DNA of 64,000 nt from Syntrophotalea acetylenica (GCF_001888165.1 NZ_CP015455.1:1668001-1732000), one strand, 5' to 3'; counted from the stretch's first letter, positions 9,183 through 18,463 are shown. The notes: generated by a model from the sequence alone, not told the origin. Numbers and translations: made by a program.

Positions 9183-10574
9183 ATGCAGTACATGAGCACG
9201 CGCGGCCGAATCAGCGGCCTGGACTTCAAAGACGCCGTGATGATGGGCCTGGCGGACGATGGCGGGCTGCTTTTGCCGCAGCAAATCCCGGCCCTGAGCC
9301 GAGGCGACATCGCCGCATTGACCAGAATGGCCTATCCGGATCTGGCGTTTCGCATTATTTCGCTGTTCGCCGGAAGTATCCCCGCAGCGGACCTGAAACA
9401 TCTTATCGACAGATCCTACCAGGCCTTTGATCACGACGAAGTAACGCCGGTCGTCCACAAGGACGGCATCTATGTGCTGGAGCTGTTTCACGGTCCGACC
9501 CTGGCCTTCAAGGACGTCGCGCTGCAGTTTCTCGGCAACATGTTCGAATACCTTCTCAAGGAACGCGGCGCGCACATGAACATCCTCGGCGCCACCTCCG
9601 GAGACACCGGGAGCGCGGCCATTTACGGCGTACGGGGCAAGCAGAACATCAACATCTTCATCCTGCATCCTCATCAAAGGGTTTCGCCGATTCAGGAACT
9701 GCAGATGACCACCGTTACCGACCCCAACGTCTTCAATCTCGCGATTCGCGGCACCTTTGACGACGGTCAGCGCATCGTCAAGGAAATCTTCGGCGATCTG
9801 GCGTTCAAGAGCCGCATGGCCCTTGGCGCGATCAATTCGATCAATTGGGCCAGGGTGCTCGCGCAGGTCGTCTATTATTTTTACGCCTTTGGACGCGTTC
9901 AACGCGCCACAAGCTGCGAGGAAGTCTACTTTTCGGTTCCAACCGGCAACTTCGGCGATATCTTCGCCGGCTATATCGCCAAGCGCATGGGGCTGCCCAT
10001 CCGCCGGCTGATTCTCGCCACCAACGAAAACGACATCCTGACGCGCTTCATCAACCAGGGCGATTATTCGACCGCCCAGGTGGTGCCGACCCCTTCGCCA
10101 TCCATGGATATTCAGCTGGCCAGTAATTTTGAACGCTACCTGTTTTACCTTTACGGCCAGAATCCGGGCCGTGTCAATGATGCCATGTCCCGGCTGGCGG
10201 CAACAGGCCGTCTGGAATTCACGGCCGAGGAACTGGCTTGCGTCGGCCGGGATTTCATGGCCGGTTCCGCCACCCGCCAGGAAACTCTCGACACCATTCG
10301 CGCCTTCCATGCCGCGACGGGCTACATCCTCGATCCGCACACCGCCGTCGGCGTCAAGGTCGGAAAAGAACTGACTGGCGGCGAAGTACCGCTGGTATGC
10401 CTGGCAACGGCCCATCCGGCAAAATTCGGCGATGCGGTCAGAGAAGCCATCGGCCAGGATCCCGTACTGCCGCCGGTTTTCCGCGATCTTGACAAAAAGG
10501 AAAAACGCTGCGAACTCATCGATGCCGACACCGGGTCCGTCAGGGAGTACCTTCAAAAAAATGCCCTGGCATAA
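9183..10574 (+). CDS. thrC: Threonine synthase
   Basis: This PLP enzyme converts O-phosphohomoserine to threonine in the cytosol. The 463-residue length fits the class represented by E. coli and yeast ThrC. The N-terminus has the family pattern YMSTRG and the segment LADDGGLLLP. The PLP Lys lies in HGPTLAFKDVALQFLG, and the phosphate-binding ATSGDTGSAA loop follows. Start ATG at 9183 has GGAG about 10 bases upstream. The gene stands alone, flanked by a divergent phosphoesterase gene and closed by an intrinsic terminator at 10591-10633. Confidence 0.96.
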   Translation: MQYMSTRGRISGLDFKDAVMMGLADDGGLLLPQQIPALSRGDIAALTRMAYPDLAFRIISLFAGSIPAADLKHLIDRSYQAFDHDEVTPVVHKDGIYVLELFHGPTLAFKDVALQFLGNMFEYLLKERGAHMNILGATSGDTGSAAIYGVRGKQNINIFILHPHQRVSPIQELQMTTVTDPNVFNLAIRGTFDDGQRIVKEIFGDLAFKSRMALGAINSINWARVLAQVVYYFYAFGRVQRATSCEEVYFSVPTGNFGDIFAGYIAKRMGLPIRRLILATNENDILTRFINQGDYSTAQVVPTPSPSMDIQLASNFERYLFYLYGQNPGRVNDAMSRLAATGRLEFTAEELACVGRDFMAGSATRQETLDTIRAFHAATGYILDPHTAVGVKVGKELTGGEVPLVCLATAHPAKFGDAVREAIGQDPVLPPVFRDLDKKEKRCELIDADTGSVREYLQKNALA

Positions 10575-10590
10575 CAATTTCCGGGTTTCG

Positions 10591-10633
10591 AAACAAACCC
10601 CCCGTTTGCGGCGACGTAACGGGGGTTTTGTTT
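10591..10633. terminator. Bidirectional intrinsic terminator between thrC and the ABC exporter
   Basis: The stem cccccgtt/aacggggg sits between an A-rich left flank and a T-rich right flank. It can therefore terminate thrC on the plus strand and the converging ABC permease gene on the minus strand. Confidence 0.8.
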
Positions 10634-10651
10634 CCGGTACGCAACAGAAGG

Positions 10652-11389
10652 TCAGGCAATCCAGCGCCTTTGAATACTGTAAAGGCTCAGCAAAAACAGG
10701 CCGACACAGAATGCCGCCAGAACGGTCATGGCCAAAAACACCGGCATGATAAACTCGCCGCGCACCGAGCCATGCAACATGGCCGCTCCGTAAGTCAAAG
10801 GCAACAGATAGGAAAGCGGTCGTAAAAACACCGGAAGCGTGCTGATCGGGAAAAACAGCCCGCACAGAAAAAGCATCGGAAAACGGAAAAAATTGGAAAA
10901 GGTCTGCGCCTCGAAAACCTCGCTTACTGCCACTGCGATAAAAAGCCCCAGAAAAGTCGAAGCCACCGACAGAAGAAATACGGCCGCCACGAACACGCCC
11001 CACCGCATGCCGCTCAAATCGACCCAGAAGGCCGCCATGACGACCGGTACAAAGGCATTGAAAAAACCGAACAGAATGGCGCCGGAGGTTTTGGCCAACA
11101 TCAGCAATTCCAGCGGAATGGGCGCCAGCAGCAACCGTTCGAAAGAGTGGTTTTTCTTTTCAAAAGTAACAGTCACCGACAGCAAGGACGTGGTACCGAA
11201 GAGGATGGACAGCCCAACCACGCCCGGGAGCACGGACAAGATACTCTCCACCCCCCTGCCTGATTTGATAAAAAACATACCTGTCCAGGCAATGGGAAAA
11301 ATGATCCCCCAGCTGAGGTTGGGCGGCTTGAGGTAATAGGTTCGAAAATCCTTGAGCAGGATATTCCAGAAAGCAATCCAGAGTTTCAT
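10652..11389 (-). CDS. ABC-2 type transporter permease
   Basis: This 245-residue integral membrane protein has six predicted helices, including VLPGVVGLSILFGTTSLLSV and FLGLFIAVAVSEVFEAQTFS. It carries the ABC-2 signature near FFRFPMLFLCGLFFPISTLP. It should form the membrane channel of an efflux pump with the ATPase encoded just upstream, since the two genes overlap by 4 bp. Substrate is unknown; related DrrB/NodJ-type pumps export lipids, antibiotics or polysaccharide. Confidence 0.9.
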   Translation of the reverse strand: MKLWIAFWNILLKDFRTYYLKPPNLSWGIIFPIAWTGMFFIKSGRGVESILSVLPGVVGLSILFGTTSLLSVTVTFEKKNHSFERLLLAPIPLELLMLAKTSGAILFGFFNAFVPVVMAAFWVDLSGMRWGVFVAAVFLLSVASTFLGLFIAVAVSEVFEAQTFSNFFRFPMLFLCGLFFPISTLPVFLRPLSYLLPLTYGAAMLHGSVRGEFIMPVFLAMTVLAAFCVGLFLLSLYSIQRRWIA

Positions 11390-12378
11390 TGCCCACCTCC
11401 TTTTTTCTCCTTTTCCCTGCCCATGGCATCGGCGCCGATGCCGGTGACCTCCACAAATACGTCTTCGAGGCTCGGCCTGATTTTCCGGACTTCCGACACT
11501 TCGGCTTCTTTTTCCTCCAGAAAGCGTACCAGGGGGCCGACATGCACAGGGACGGTGGCTTCCACGCGAATAACACGGGACTGCGAACAGAAAAATTGCA
11601 GGCCGGGAAACGCCCGGGCCAGATCATCCGCAAGATTGCCCACGTCCGAATCCGAGTTCAAGGATATCTGCAGGACATGTTTGGCCCGGACCGGTTGCAA
11701 CAGGTTGTCAACCGTATCGACCTTGACGATCCGGCCGCCGGTGATAAAAGCGATGCGGTCGCAGAGTCGCTCCGCTTCCTCGATGTAATGGGTGGTCAGA
11801 AAAATAGTGGTTCCCTGTTGGTTCAACTCCGCGATCAACCGACGCAACTGCCGGGCGCTGCCAACATCGATGCCGGTGGTGGGCTCGTCCAGAAACAGGA
11901 TTGCGGGCCGGTGAATGATGCCGGCGGCAATGGTCAACTTGCGCTTCATGCCTTTGGAATATGTGCCGAACTTGCGATCGGCCGCTTTCACCAGATCGAA
12001 AATTTCCAGCAACCGGAGCGCCCTCGCCCGGCGTTCCGGTTTGGCCATGCCGTACAGGGCCGCGCAGAAACACAGATTGTCAAAACCGCTCAGTTCCGCA
12101 TAAAGATTGCTCTCATCAGGAACCACCCCGACAAGACGTTGGGCGGCACGCGGATTGTTCGAACAATCGATGCCGCCGATGTGGATCGTACCGGCATCCG
12201 CACGCGCCAGGCCGGTAAGAATGTTGATGGTCGTGGTCTTGCCGGCGCCATTGGGCCCCAGGAAGCCATACAATTCACCGCTGCGCACGTTGAAATCGAC
12301 TCCGGCGAGCGCCTGAACCACACCAAAGCGTTTGGCAAGCCCCGCGACACGAATGGCAATATCATTATCGAAACCCAT
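11386..12378 (-). CDS. ABC transporter ATP-binding protein
   Basis: This is the ATPase of the ABC-2 exporter, about 330 residues. It has Walker [16 protein letters not shown], the signature YSKGMKRKL, Walker B ILFLDEPTTGID and the H-loop TTHYIEEAE. A C-terminal extension of about 110 residues matches the DrrA/NatA-type ATPases. The ATG at 12378 is chosen because AGGGG lies 7 bases upstream and the ABC domain begins at once. The open frame runs 26 codons further through a tandem DNA repeat (12393-12428). Confidence 0.92.
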   Translation of the reverse strand: MGFDNDIAIRVAGLAKRFGVVQALAGVDFNVRSGELYGFLGPNGAGKTTTINILTGLARADAGTIHIGGIDCSNNPRAAQRLVGVVPDESNLYAELSGFDNLCFCAALYGMAKPERRARALRLLEIFDLVKAADRKFGTYSKGMKRKLTIAAGIIHRPAILFLDEPTTGIDVGSARQLRRLIAELNQQGTTIFLTTHYIEEAERLCDRIAFITGGRIVKVDTVDNLLQPVRAKHVLQISLNSDSDVGNLADDLARAFPGLQFFCSQSRVIRVEATVPVHVGPLVRFLEEKEAEVSEVRKIRPSLEDVFVEVTGIGADAMGREKEKKGGGQ

Positions 12379-12392
12379 GGCATTCCCCTTTT

Positions 12393-12428
12393 CAGATTGC
12401 AGTTGAACCTCAGATTGCAGTTGAACCT
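12393..12428. repeat. 18-bp tandem duplication in the ABC operon leader
   Basis: The 18-mer cagattgcagttgaacct occurs twice head to tail (12393-12410, 12411-12428), just upstream of the chosen ATPase start. It lies in the 5' leader, where it could alter expression or represent a slippage duplication. Confidence 0.85.
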
Positions 12429-12567
12429 TATCCCCCCGTTGCTTATATTGATTCACGAAAACGGTGGATGTACGCGCTCGTTGCCTGGTTCGAAGGTGAC
12501 AAATTATTGCGAGTGAGAGACGAACCCCAGCGCACCCGAGGATACGTCAAAATAAAGGAGATCGGAA

Positions 12568-12897
12568 ATGAAAGTCGGGATCATCAGATGTCAGCAAACG
12601 GAAGACATGTGCCCTGGCAACACGGATTTCAAAGTCGCCGCCACGGGCAAAATGGCCTTCGCGGAAATCGGACCCTGCGAAATCATCGGCTTTGTCAGTT
12701 GCGGCGGGTGCCCTGGAAAACGTGCCGTCCAGAGGGCGAAGTTGATGGTGGACCGGGGCGCCGAAGCCATCGTTCTGGCTTCCTGTATTTCAAAGGGAAA
12801 CCCCATAGGCGTTCCATGCCCACACTTTGAAATCATGCGGGAAGCGATTGCCAAAAAAGTCGGTGACCAAATCCGGATCATCGATTGGACCCATTAA
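12568..12897 (+). CDS. CGGC domain-containing protein
   Basis: This is a 109-residue protein of the CGGC domain family (named for the motif seen here in FVSCGGCPGKRAV). It has other conserved Cys residues (IRCQQTEDMCPG, LASCISKG, VPCPHFE). Such Cys patterns suggest metal or Fe-S cluster binding, common in strict anaerobes, but the function is unknown. A good ribosome binding site (AAAGGAGATC) precedes the ATG. It is transcribed alone on the plus strand. Confidence 0.88.
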   Translation: MKVGIIRCQQTEDMCPGNTDFKVAATGKMAFAEIGPCEIIGFVSCGGCPGKRAVQRAKLMVDRGAEAIVLASCISKGNPIGVPCPHFEIMREAIAKKVGDQIRIIDWTH

Positions 12898-12965
12898 AAA
12901 TCCGCCCTTTCCAGAGCGTTTCCCTAAATGGGAGCGGGAGTTCTCTGAATCAGCAAAACCGCCTG

Positions 12966-14069
12966 TTACGGGGCATCCTCTTTCGATGTGCCGGACTGCG
13001 GCCTATTGAACTCCCGCATGAAAATTTCCCAGAACGCAATAAACAGTGCGGCTACCAAGGGCCCGAGCACAAAACCGTTTATGCCGAACAACGCAAAGCC
13101 GCCGAGGGTTGAAAGCAGCACGACATAATCCGGCAGCTTTGTATCCCGACCCACCAGAAGCGGCCGCAGGATATTGTCGGCCAAACCGATAACAAACGCA
13201 CCGAATGCGGCAAGAATCAGTCCCTGAGGCCATGCACCAACAGCAAACAGATAAATGGCGACCGGCCCCCAGATCAACCCGGCGCCAACAACCGGAATCA
13301 AGGAAAGCAGCGTCATCACCACGCCCCAAAGCAGAGCACCCCGGATATCGAGAACCCAGAATATGAAGCCTCCCAGCATTCCCTGAACGGTGGCAACCAA
13401 CAGATTACCCTTGACGGTCGCACGCACGACCTCGGCAAACTTGGCGATAAGCAGATGTTCCCGCTCGTCCCCCAACGGCAAGGCGCGCACGAGCAGGCCC
13501 ACCAGTTTCTCGCCATCGCGAAGCATGAAAAACGCTACATAAAGCATCAGGCCGAGATTGATGAAAAACTGCAGCGTGCCCTGCCCGAATTCAATGGCAT
13601 TCTGGGCAAGATAGCCGCTGGCACCGAGAAACGCATCGGAAAGTTGCGTCTGGACACTGTTGAAGTCCAGATTGAGACGCTCGAAAAAATGCCTGATCGC
13701 CGGAAACGCCGTCTGTATTTGTTCGATGCGGGCGCCAATATCGAAATCGCCGCTCTGCAGACGCCGGTAGAAACTGACGCCTTCCTGGATAAACGAGCCA
13801 ATCACAAACAGTGCGGGAACGATGCCTATCACCAGACAAGCCAGAAGCGTTGTCAATGCGGCCACATTGGGTTTGGGCCGGCCTGCTGCCAGCAAACGGC
13901 GGTACAAAGGTGAAAAAATCAGGCCGATGATGCATGCCCAGAAAATCGCCCCCCAAAATGGCTTGAGCAAAATCAGGAAGAGCACGCTCACCAGCACCAG
14001 TGTCGTCAGGAATGAGCGTTTTTCCAGACGACCCTGCTCCGCTCTGTGCATTTCGGATTTTTTATTCAT
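12966..14069 (-). CDS. AI-2E family transporter (YdiK/PerM-like permease)
   Basis: This polytopic inner-membrane protein of the AI-2E exporter superfamily has about 367 residues. It shows the family arrangement: two N-terminal helices, a long amphipathic region (about residues 110-180), then clustered helices including MTLLSLIPVVGAGLIWGPV and GLADNILRPLLVG. The substrate is not determined; members export quorum signals or act as Na+/H+ antiporters. Several ATG codons are in frame (14144, 14069, 14051). I chose 14069 because the sequence before it looks non-coding. Confidence 0.88.
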   Translation of the reverse strand: MNKKSEMHRAEQGRLEKRSFLTTLVLVSVLFLILLKPFWGAIFWACIIGLIFSPLYRRLLAAGRPKPNVAALTTLLACLVIGIVPALFVIGSFIQEGVSFYRRLQSGDFDIGARIEQIQTAFPAIRHFFERLNLDFNSVQTQLSDAFLGASGYLAQNAIEFGQGTLQFFINLGLMLYVAFFMLRDGEKLVGLLVRALPLGDEREHLLIAKFAEVVRATVKGNLLVATVQGMLGGFIFWVLDIRGALLWGVVMTLLSLIPVVGAGLIWGPVAIYLFAVGAWPQGLILAAFGAFVIGLADNILRPLLVGRDTKLPDYVVLLSTLGGFALFGINGFVLGPLVAALFIAFWEIFMREFNRPQSGTSKEDAP

Positions 14070-14144
14070 CGATTTTGATGTCTCGATATGCTGTCGTGTG
14101 AATCTTACGCGCGGCCACACCGCATAAACTAACCTGCGACTCAT

Positions 14145-14476
14145 TTAAAAACAAGAACCATCCATGAAAAGCCTAACCGATTGCCGGGTTGCGTTCGCTT
14201 TCAGGCTGAACGGGACACTTTCCACGATAGGCTTCACAGCACACAAGCGCATAACGCCGAGAAATGGAGGGTGCGTCGACCTGGCACAAAACAGTCTTAA
14301 AGCCTCCGCGCCCTGTAACTCCGTGGTAATAAAAACCGAAATCATCTCGTACAACCACTTCCCGGCAACCTGACCAGAGAAACGTATTTCTCTCCTGATT
14401 TCCCGGCACCGGGATCATAGGCTCCACGCTCTGTCAGTATCCGGGCTAGCAGCAGCGCCATTTCCGAATCATCCGC
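14145..14476. other. Gene-free boundary of the accessory island
   Basis: No convincing coding frame is visible. A small perfect hairpin (agagaaa-cgta-tttctct) lies at about 14380-14398. Core synteny ends here and fragments of mobile genes begin. Confidence 0.5.
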
Positions 14477-14760
14477 CGGCTGACCGGCAATAGTGTTTCA
14501 TGCGCCGCCAGCGGCCAGTTCCCGCACGCCATCTGGGTAGCTGCGGGGTATCTCCTCGGTCGACTGGAACTCGACCAGGCTGAAGAGACCGTCTCCGGCA
14601 AGCTGGCCCACATCAACCGTGTCTGGCTCGATTACTACCACACCCAGCGACCCCACCAGGGCCCGGGCAACAACGTCATCTCCGCCGATTTCCGGCGTAC
14701 TTCCGCAGGATCCAATCAAACGACAGCGGCATCGTCGTCTGGCACGATCGGAAAGCGGCG
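14477..14760 (+). pseudogene. Transposase (rve integrase core) C-terminal relic
   Basis: The plus frame encodes AHINRVWLDYYHTQRPHQGP, the C-terminal hallmark of DDE transposases with an rve core (IS3/IS481-like). Upstream and downstream family sequence is missing, and the N-terminal catalytic part is absent. The frame runs without a stop into the truncated DUF4143 gene at 14867. The boundaries are approximate. Confidence 0.65.
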
Positions 14761-14866
14761 TAAACAGCGCTTCCTCCTATGTAACATCCGTGCCTGTTTT
14801 CTGCAAAGCGGGATTGTTTCCCGAAAAGATTTCGGACGGCGGTTCGGTTCCCGAAAGCGGAATCGA

Positions 14867-15802
14867 ATGAAATCGAACAGAATCGCCTGCCGGTTCAACA
14901 AACCATTTGCTTTTTCCGGCACGCCAAGCATGAATGACAGCGGTTGCCAAAGTGAACTGGGAGCACCGGGCCATGTTTTGTTCACAGAGTTCCTCGACGG
15001 CAAGGGCATCGAGAGCGCCGGTCCCTTATCCACCAAACAGCGGCTGACCATCCAGAAGGCGTTCGAGGACTATTGGCAGGTCGGCGGCTTCCCCGGCGCG
15101 AACGGCCTCGACCAATTGCAGAGCATCAAGATCCCTCAGACCAACTGGAACACCAACATCGGCCGCCACAACATCTCCCACCCTCGGGCGGTGATCGATC
15201 TGGCCCACTGGCTGGTGGACAACACCGGCTCTTTCTATGTCGTCAGCCACCTGACCGGCTACCTGAAATCCCTCGGTCACCGGGTGCGCAAAAGCTCGGT
15301 GGTCGATTGGCTCGTCGCGTTCGAGGATGCCGGGCTGCTGTTCAGCGTGAACATCTTTTCCAACTCGTCGATCCGCATCAGCGTCAATCCCTGTAATGCC
15401 TACTCTACCGACCACGCCATGGTATCCTCGGTCAGCTCCGGCATCCTCAGCAGCCGCAACAGCCTGCTGAAGAATCTGTTGTTCACCAAGCTGCGCCGGG
15501 TGACCCCTGAGATTTTCTATTTCAAAACCAAGACGGACCGGGAGGTGGATCTTGTCGCGCTGCTGCCGTCAGTGCCGGGACAAAAACGAACCATACTGCT
15601 GGTTCAGGTTTGCGCCTCCCTGGCCGATCACCGCGTCAGGCAGAGCGAAATTCGCTCCCTCTCCGAAGCTATGGTCGAGCTGGCGGTGGCGGAGGGGACC
15701 ATCGTCACCTGGCGCACCGATGAGACTATCCCCGTGGGCTTCGGCACCATCCAGGTGGTGCCGGTCTGGCGGTTTCTGTTGGAGATGGACTCACGAACCT
15801 AA
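14867..15802 (+). pseudogene. 5'-truncated DUF4143-type ATPase gene
   Basis: About 280 residues match the C-terminal half of the AAA plus DUF4143 family. They show FEDYWQVGGFPG, a helix-turn-helix-like middle (VVSHLTGYLKSLGHRVRKSS) and the nuclease-like segment EIFYFKTKTDREVDLVALLP. The N-terminal P-loop ATPase domain expected in a protein of about 400-450 residues is missing. In its place are about 40 unrelated residues and, in the same frame, a transposase relic. The gene is probably non-functional, although a hybrid protein from the open frame is possible. Confidence 0.75.
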
Positions 15803-15832
15803 AATAGCGGCTCGTCTTATTTTAGATTCGTG
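15792..15832. repeat. 15-bp arm inverted repeat
   Basis: CACGAAcCTAAAATA and TATTTTAGaTTCGTG form a hairpin with 15-bp arms, a single mismatch and an 11-nt loop. It overlaps the stop codon of the truncated DUF4143 gene. No T-tract follows, so it may be a terminator without U-tail or a mobile-element end. Confidence 0.6.
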
Positions 15833-15857
15833 CTGCTTCCTAAAATAATCTATCGCG

Positions 15858-16643
15858 TCACATCACGCCGAGAATCCATCCTTCGACTTGGGCAACGGGG
15901 TATTCACCGGGAAGCATGTCCGGCTTGAGAAATTTGCCGAGGCTGCCATCCGTATCCACCTGCCGCAGCCAGGCTGCAGCAACGTAGGCATCGTGCTGGT
16001 CGGGCGTACGGTCCTCCCGTGGAGTGCTCTTGCTCCATAGGGACGGGTAGACCTCCACCAGCGCGGATTTACCCGCAGGAATTTCCCAGCCGTCGAAGGG
16101 CCAGAAGTGGACCCGCTCACAGAGCTGATTGCGCAGATACCGAAGCCAGGGCAATCCGGCATGGGTCGATTTGGCCACCGAACCGGGTACGTCGAAGTGA
16201 AAGACCGACTTAGCCCCGGCCCGCTCCTCGGTTATCCGCCGCCAGCGGGCGCTGCCGGAACGGGCCTCGCCCTCGCCCCTTGAACCGTGGCGAATGAAAT
16301 CGACGTAGGTATGTTCGGCATCGGTCGGCCAGTGCTTCTGGAAATCATCAAGGAAGGTCGGCCAATCCGGCTCCAGGTGGTGAACCTCGAAATACCGCAG
16401 GGGAAAGGAAAAACCGTGGTCGATACCAACGATGGTCGGCACATCCTCGGATAGCTGCTCCGCCAGCCATTCCGCCAGGCCGCGCCGGGTCCAGTACTTG
16501 CGGGGGCTTGGCGGCGGCTCCACTTCCACCGGCATAGACTCGCGGCTCGCCTCGTAAACCCGAAGTCCCTTCAGACTGGAATCCGGGGTTTCCGCGCCGG
16601 AGTAGTCGATGCCGATATAGCGTTGGAACGCAGGATGCGTCAT
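15858..16643 (-). CDS. Hypothetical protein, RNase H-fold/DUF429-like
   Basis: The 261-residue protein opens with RYIGIDYSGAETPDSSLKGL, which resembles the first strand and Asp of RNase H-like proteins such as DUF429. A second acidic motif is IVGIDHGFSFPLRYFE, and a later segment LVEVYPSLW resembles the EVYP motif of that family. The DPDQHDAYVAAAWL-type C-terminal helix (here TPDQHDAYVAAAWLRQ) also fits. I infer a nuclease- or kinase-like fold but no defined function. It stands alone on the minus strand in the accessory island. Confidence 0.7.
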   Translation of the reverse strand: MTHPAFQRYIGIDYSGAETPDSSLKGLRVYEASRESMPVEVEPPPSPRKYWTRRGLAEWLAEQLSEDVPTIVGIDHGFSFPLRYFEVHHLEPDWPTFLDDFQKHWPTDAEHTYVDFIRHGSRGEGEARSGSARWRRITEERAGAKSVFHFDVPGSVAKSTHAGLPWLRYLRNQLCERVHFWPFDGWEIPAGKSALVEVYPSLWSKSTPREDRTPDQHDAYVAAAWLRQVDTDGSLGKFLKPDMLPGEYPVAQVEGWILGVM

Positions 16644-16735
16644 AAACTTACTTCCAGAAATTTACTTGATCGGTTACCTGGTCGGTACTTGATCGGTGAG
16701 CGAGGGCATGTCGCAAGCCGTGTCGCGAGTTTGTC

Positions 16736-16790
16736 GCAAGTTTCACCCCCCCAAGTCACCCCTCAAGTCAGCCCCCAAGTGGCCGCCTTA
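16736..16790 (+). other. Relic of a PQV-repeat linker, as in Fic-type proteins
   Basis: The plus frame reads SQVSPPQVTPQVSPQVAAL, which matches the linker of the Fic protein in this window (APQVSPQVTPQVGELLA). The DNA is also nearly identical over about 33 bp. No intact gene surrounds it, so it is probably the remnant of a deleted Fic- or AlbA-type gene. Confidence 0.5.
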
Positions 16791-17876
16791 TTCTTCCTCC
16801 GTTTTTTCCTCTCCGGCGGATTCGATCTGCTTTACCATTCGGTCGAAATCACTTTCAAACAACCGGTCCTGCACGATGCGGTATTTTTCGTATTCGCTTT
16901 CGGCATGGGTTTTGGCCAGCTCGGCAGATACCTTTCCAGCGTCCTGAAGAATCTCCCGGTCCCAGAGTTTCAGGAAGCCCGCCAACCGTTTTTCCCAGTC
17001 TTCCATGGTCATGGGGATTTTGCGCATGGCCTGAAGCTCGGCCATGTCGAGGTAGGCGGAGACGATGCGCTGCATCTGGGCCAGTTCGAACTCGGAGAGA
17101 TAGTTCTTGGCGATGGCGACATCGTATTGATGGATTTTCCCGTGGGGCGCACCTTCCCAATGGGTCAGGCCCATGTTTTCCTTGCGGTGATCGGCGCGGA
17201 CTACAATCACCTCCGCCGCTGTCTGACCGTGGATGGCGTAGTGCATCTTGTTCTGCACGGCGGCGAAAAACCGCTTGGTGGCCGTGGCGGTCCGGTCGTA
17301 ATCAAGCGCGGTGGCGTAGATGTCGGTGATCTTCTGGTAGAACTTGCGCTCGGAAAGCCGGATCTCCCGGATTTTTTCCAGTTGGCGCTCAAAGAACTCA
17401 TCCGTCAGGTTGCCGCCGCGTTTGAGGCGTTCCACATCCATGGTCCAGCCCTGGATGGTGTAATCCTTGACGATCTGGTTGGCCCATTTGCGAAACTGCA
17501 CCGCCCGCTCATTCTCGATCTTGAAACCGATGGCGATGATGGCCTGGAGGTTGTAGTGCTCAACCTCGCGCCGAACTTCCCGGCTGCCCTCGGTTTGAAC
17601 TATTAAGTATCGCTTAACAGTTGCCTCCCTCGTCAGTTCATTGTCGGCAAAAATGCGCTTCAGGTGCTGGTTGATGGCGGGCACCGAAACATCGTAGAGG
17701 GTCGCCATCATCTTCTGGGTCAGCCAGATATTTTCGTCCTCGTAGCGCATTTCCACGCTGGCTTCCGATCCTCCCCCAGCCGCGACAAAGGTCAGATATT
17801 CGGCTGCCGAGGAGCGAACAATGGCCGTCTCTTTTTTATGAGGCTTCTGTATTTCTTTATCCTTATTTTTTTTCAT
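16788..17876 (-). CDS. RhuM family (virulence RhuM-like) protein
   Basis: The 362-residue protein matches the RhuM/DNA-binding family found in genomic islands. It has ENIWLTQKMMATLYDVSVPA followed by INQHLKRIF, then the Bro-N-like segment VEHYNLQAIIAIGFKI and the C-terminal NYLSEFELAQMQRIVSAYLD. It probably binds nucleic acid. Its physiological role is unknown, although members are often found beside restriction or toxin-antitoxin loci. Its start overlaps the end of the upstream pRiA4b ORF-3-type gene by 4 bp. Confidence 0.87.
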   Translation of the reverse strand: MKKNKDKEIQKPHKKETAIVRSSAAEYLTFVAAGGGSEASVEMRYEDENIWLTQKMMATLYDVSVPAINQHLKRIFADNELTREATVKRYLIVQTEGSREVRREVEHYNLQAIIAIGFKIENERAVQFRKWANQIVKDYTIQGWTMDVERLKRGGNLTDEFFERQLEKIREIRLSERKFYQKITDIYATALDYDRTATATKRFFAAVQNKMHYAIHGQTAAEVIVVRADHRKENMGLTHWEGAPHGKIHQYDVAIAKNYLSEFELAQMQRIVSAYLDMAELQAMRKIPMTMEDWEKRLAGFLKLWDREILQDAGKVSAELAKTHAESEYEKYRIVQDRLFESDFDRMVKQIESAGEEKTEEE

Positions 17877-18463
17877 TCGATTCCTCCCCAGCGTTGAAAC
17901 CTGTCCCGAGACCAGCGGAGGTATTTCATCAACTCCCAGTTGATCGATTCGGCATCAAATCGCTCACTGTCAAAGTTGCCCCCGGACCATTCCGTATAGC
18001 TTTCGTGTTCCTCGTGGTTCGGATCTTTCAGGGCATTTAAGAATTCGAAGTAACCGGGCACCCCGCCCAAATCTTCTGGTGGGCAGGCTCGCTGACCATC
18101 AAGGCAGGCCAGTTCAGTTCTCAGTTCAGGATTGAAATAGCGGCTTTCCTCAAGAACAAGTTCATGCTCCCAGCCGTCTCCGAAATCATACAGATAGCGG
18201 AAAGTGCGCCCTTTCTGCTTGATCAGATCCCCGAGACGATACCTGCCGCATGCCAGCCCGTCTTCTTTCGATTCAGGGTATTCCGTGTATCGTTTGTTCC
18301 CGATGGTAAACTCGTGCAGATGGCTGTCGGTCCAGCCCATGACAATCTGGATGACATCGTGCAGCCGGTCCAACGTGATGCTGGCGGGCACAACAAAACG
18401 ACGCCAGATTGATGGTTCGATGTCAAGCAGCTGTATTTTCAGCAGATAAAATCGCTCGTTCAT
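17873..18463 (-). CDS. Plasmid pRiA4b ORF-3 family protein
   Basis: This 196-residue protein has the family core: an N-terminal LLKIQLLDIEPSIWRRFVVP, the central IVMGWTDSHLHEFTIG, YLYDFGDGWEHELVLE and the C-terminal CLDGQRACPPEDLGGVPGY. Members occur on plasmids and islands and as IS1096-type passengers, with no proven activity. The ATGA overlap with the RhuM-type gene downstream indicates co-translation. Confidence 0.9.
   Translation of the reverse strand: MNERFYLLKIQLLDIEPSIWRRFVVPASITLDRLHDVIQIVMGWTDSHLHEFTIGNKRYTEYPESKEDGLACGRYRLGDLIKQKGRTFRYLYDFGDGWEHELVLEESRYFNPELRTELACLDGQRACPPEDLGGVPGYFEFLNALKDPNHEEHESYTEWSGGNFDSERFDAESINWELMKYLRWSRDRFQRWGGIE

Noticed and set aside
9114-11003. Minus-strand frame of 629 codons over thrC and the terminator
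   Set aside because: It is antisense to thrC and crosses an intrinsic terminator and the ABC permease gene in another frame.
14145-14373. Overlapping short frames on both strands at the island edge
   Set aside because: Neither has a ribosome binding site or recognisable sequence.
16623-17606. Plus-strand frame of 327 codons over the RhuM-type gene
   Set aside because: Only the short PQV-repeat part looks coding; the rest is antisense shadow of RhuM.
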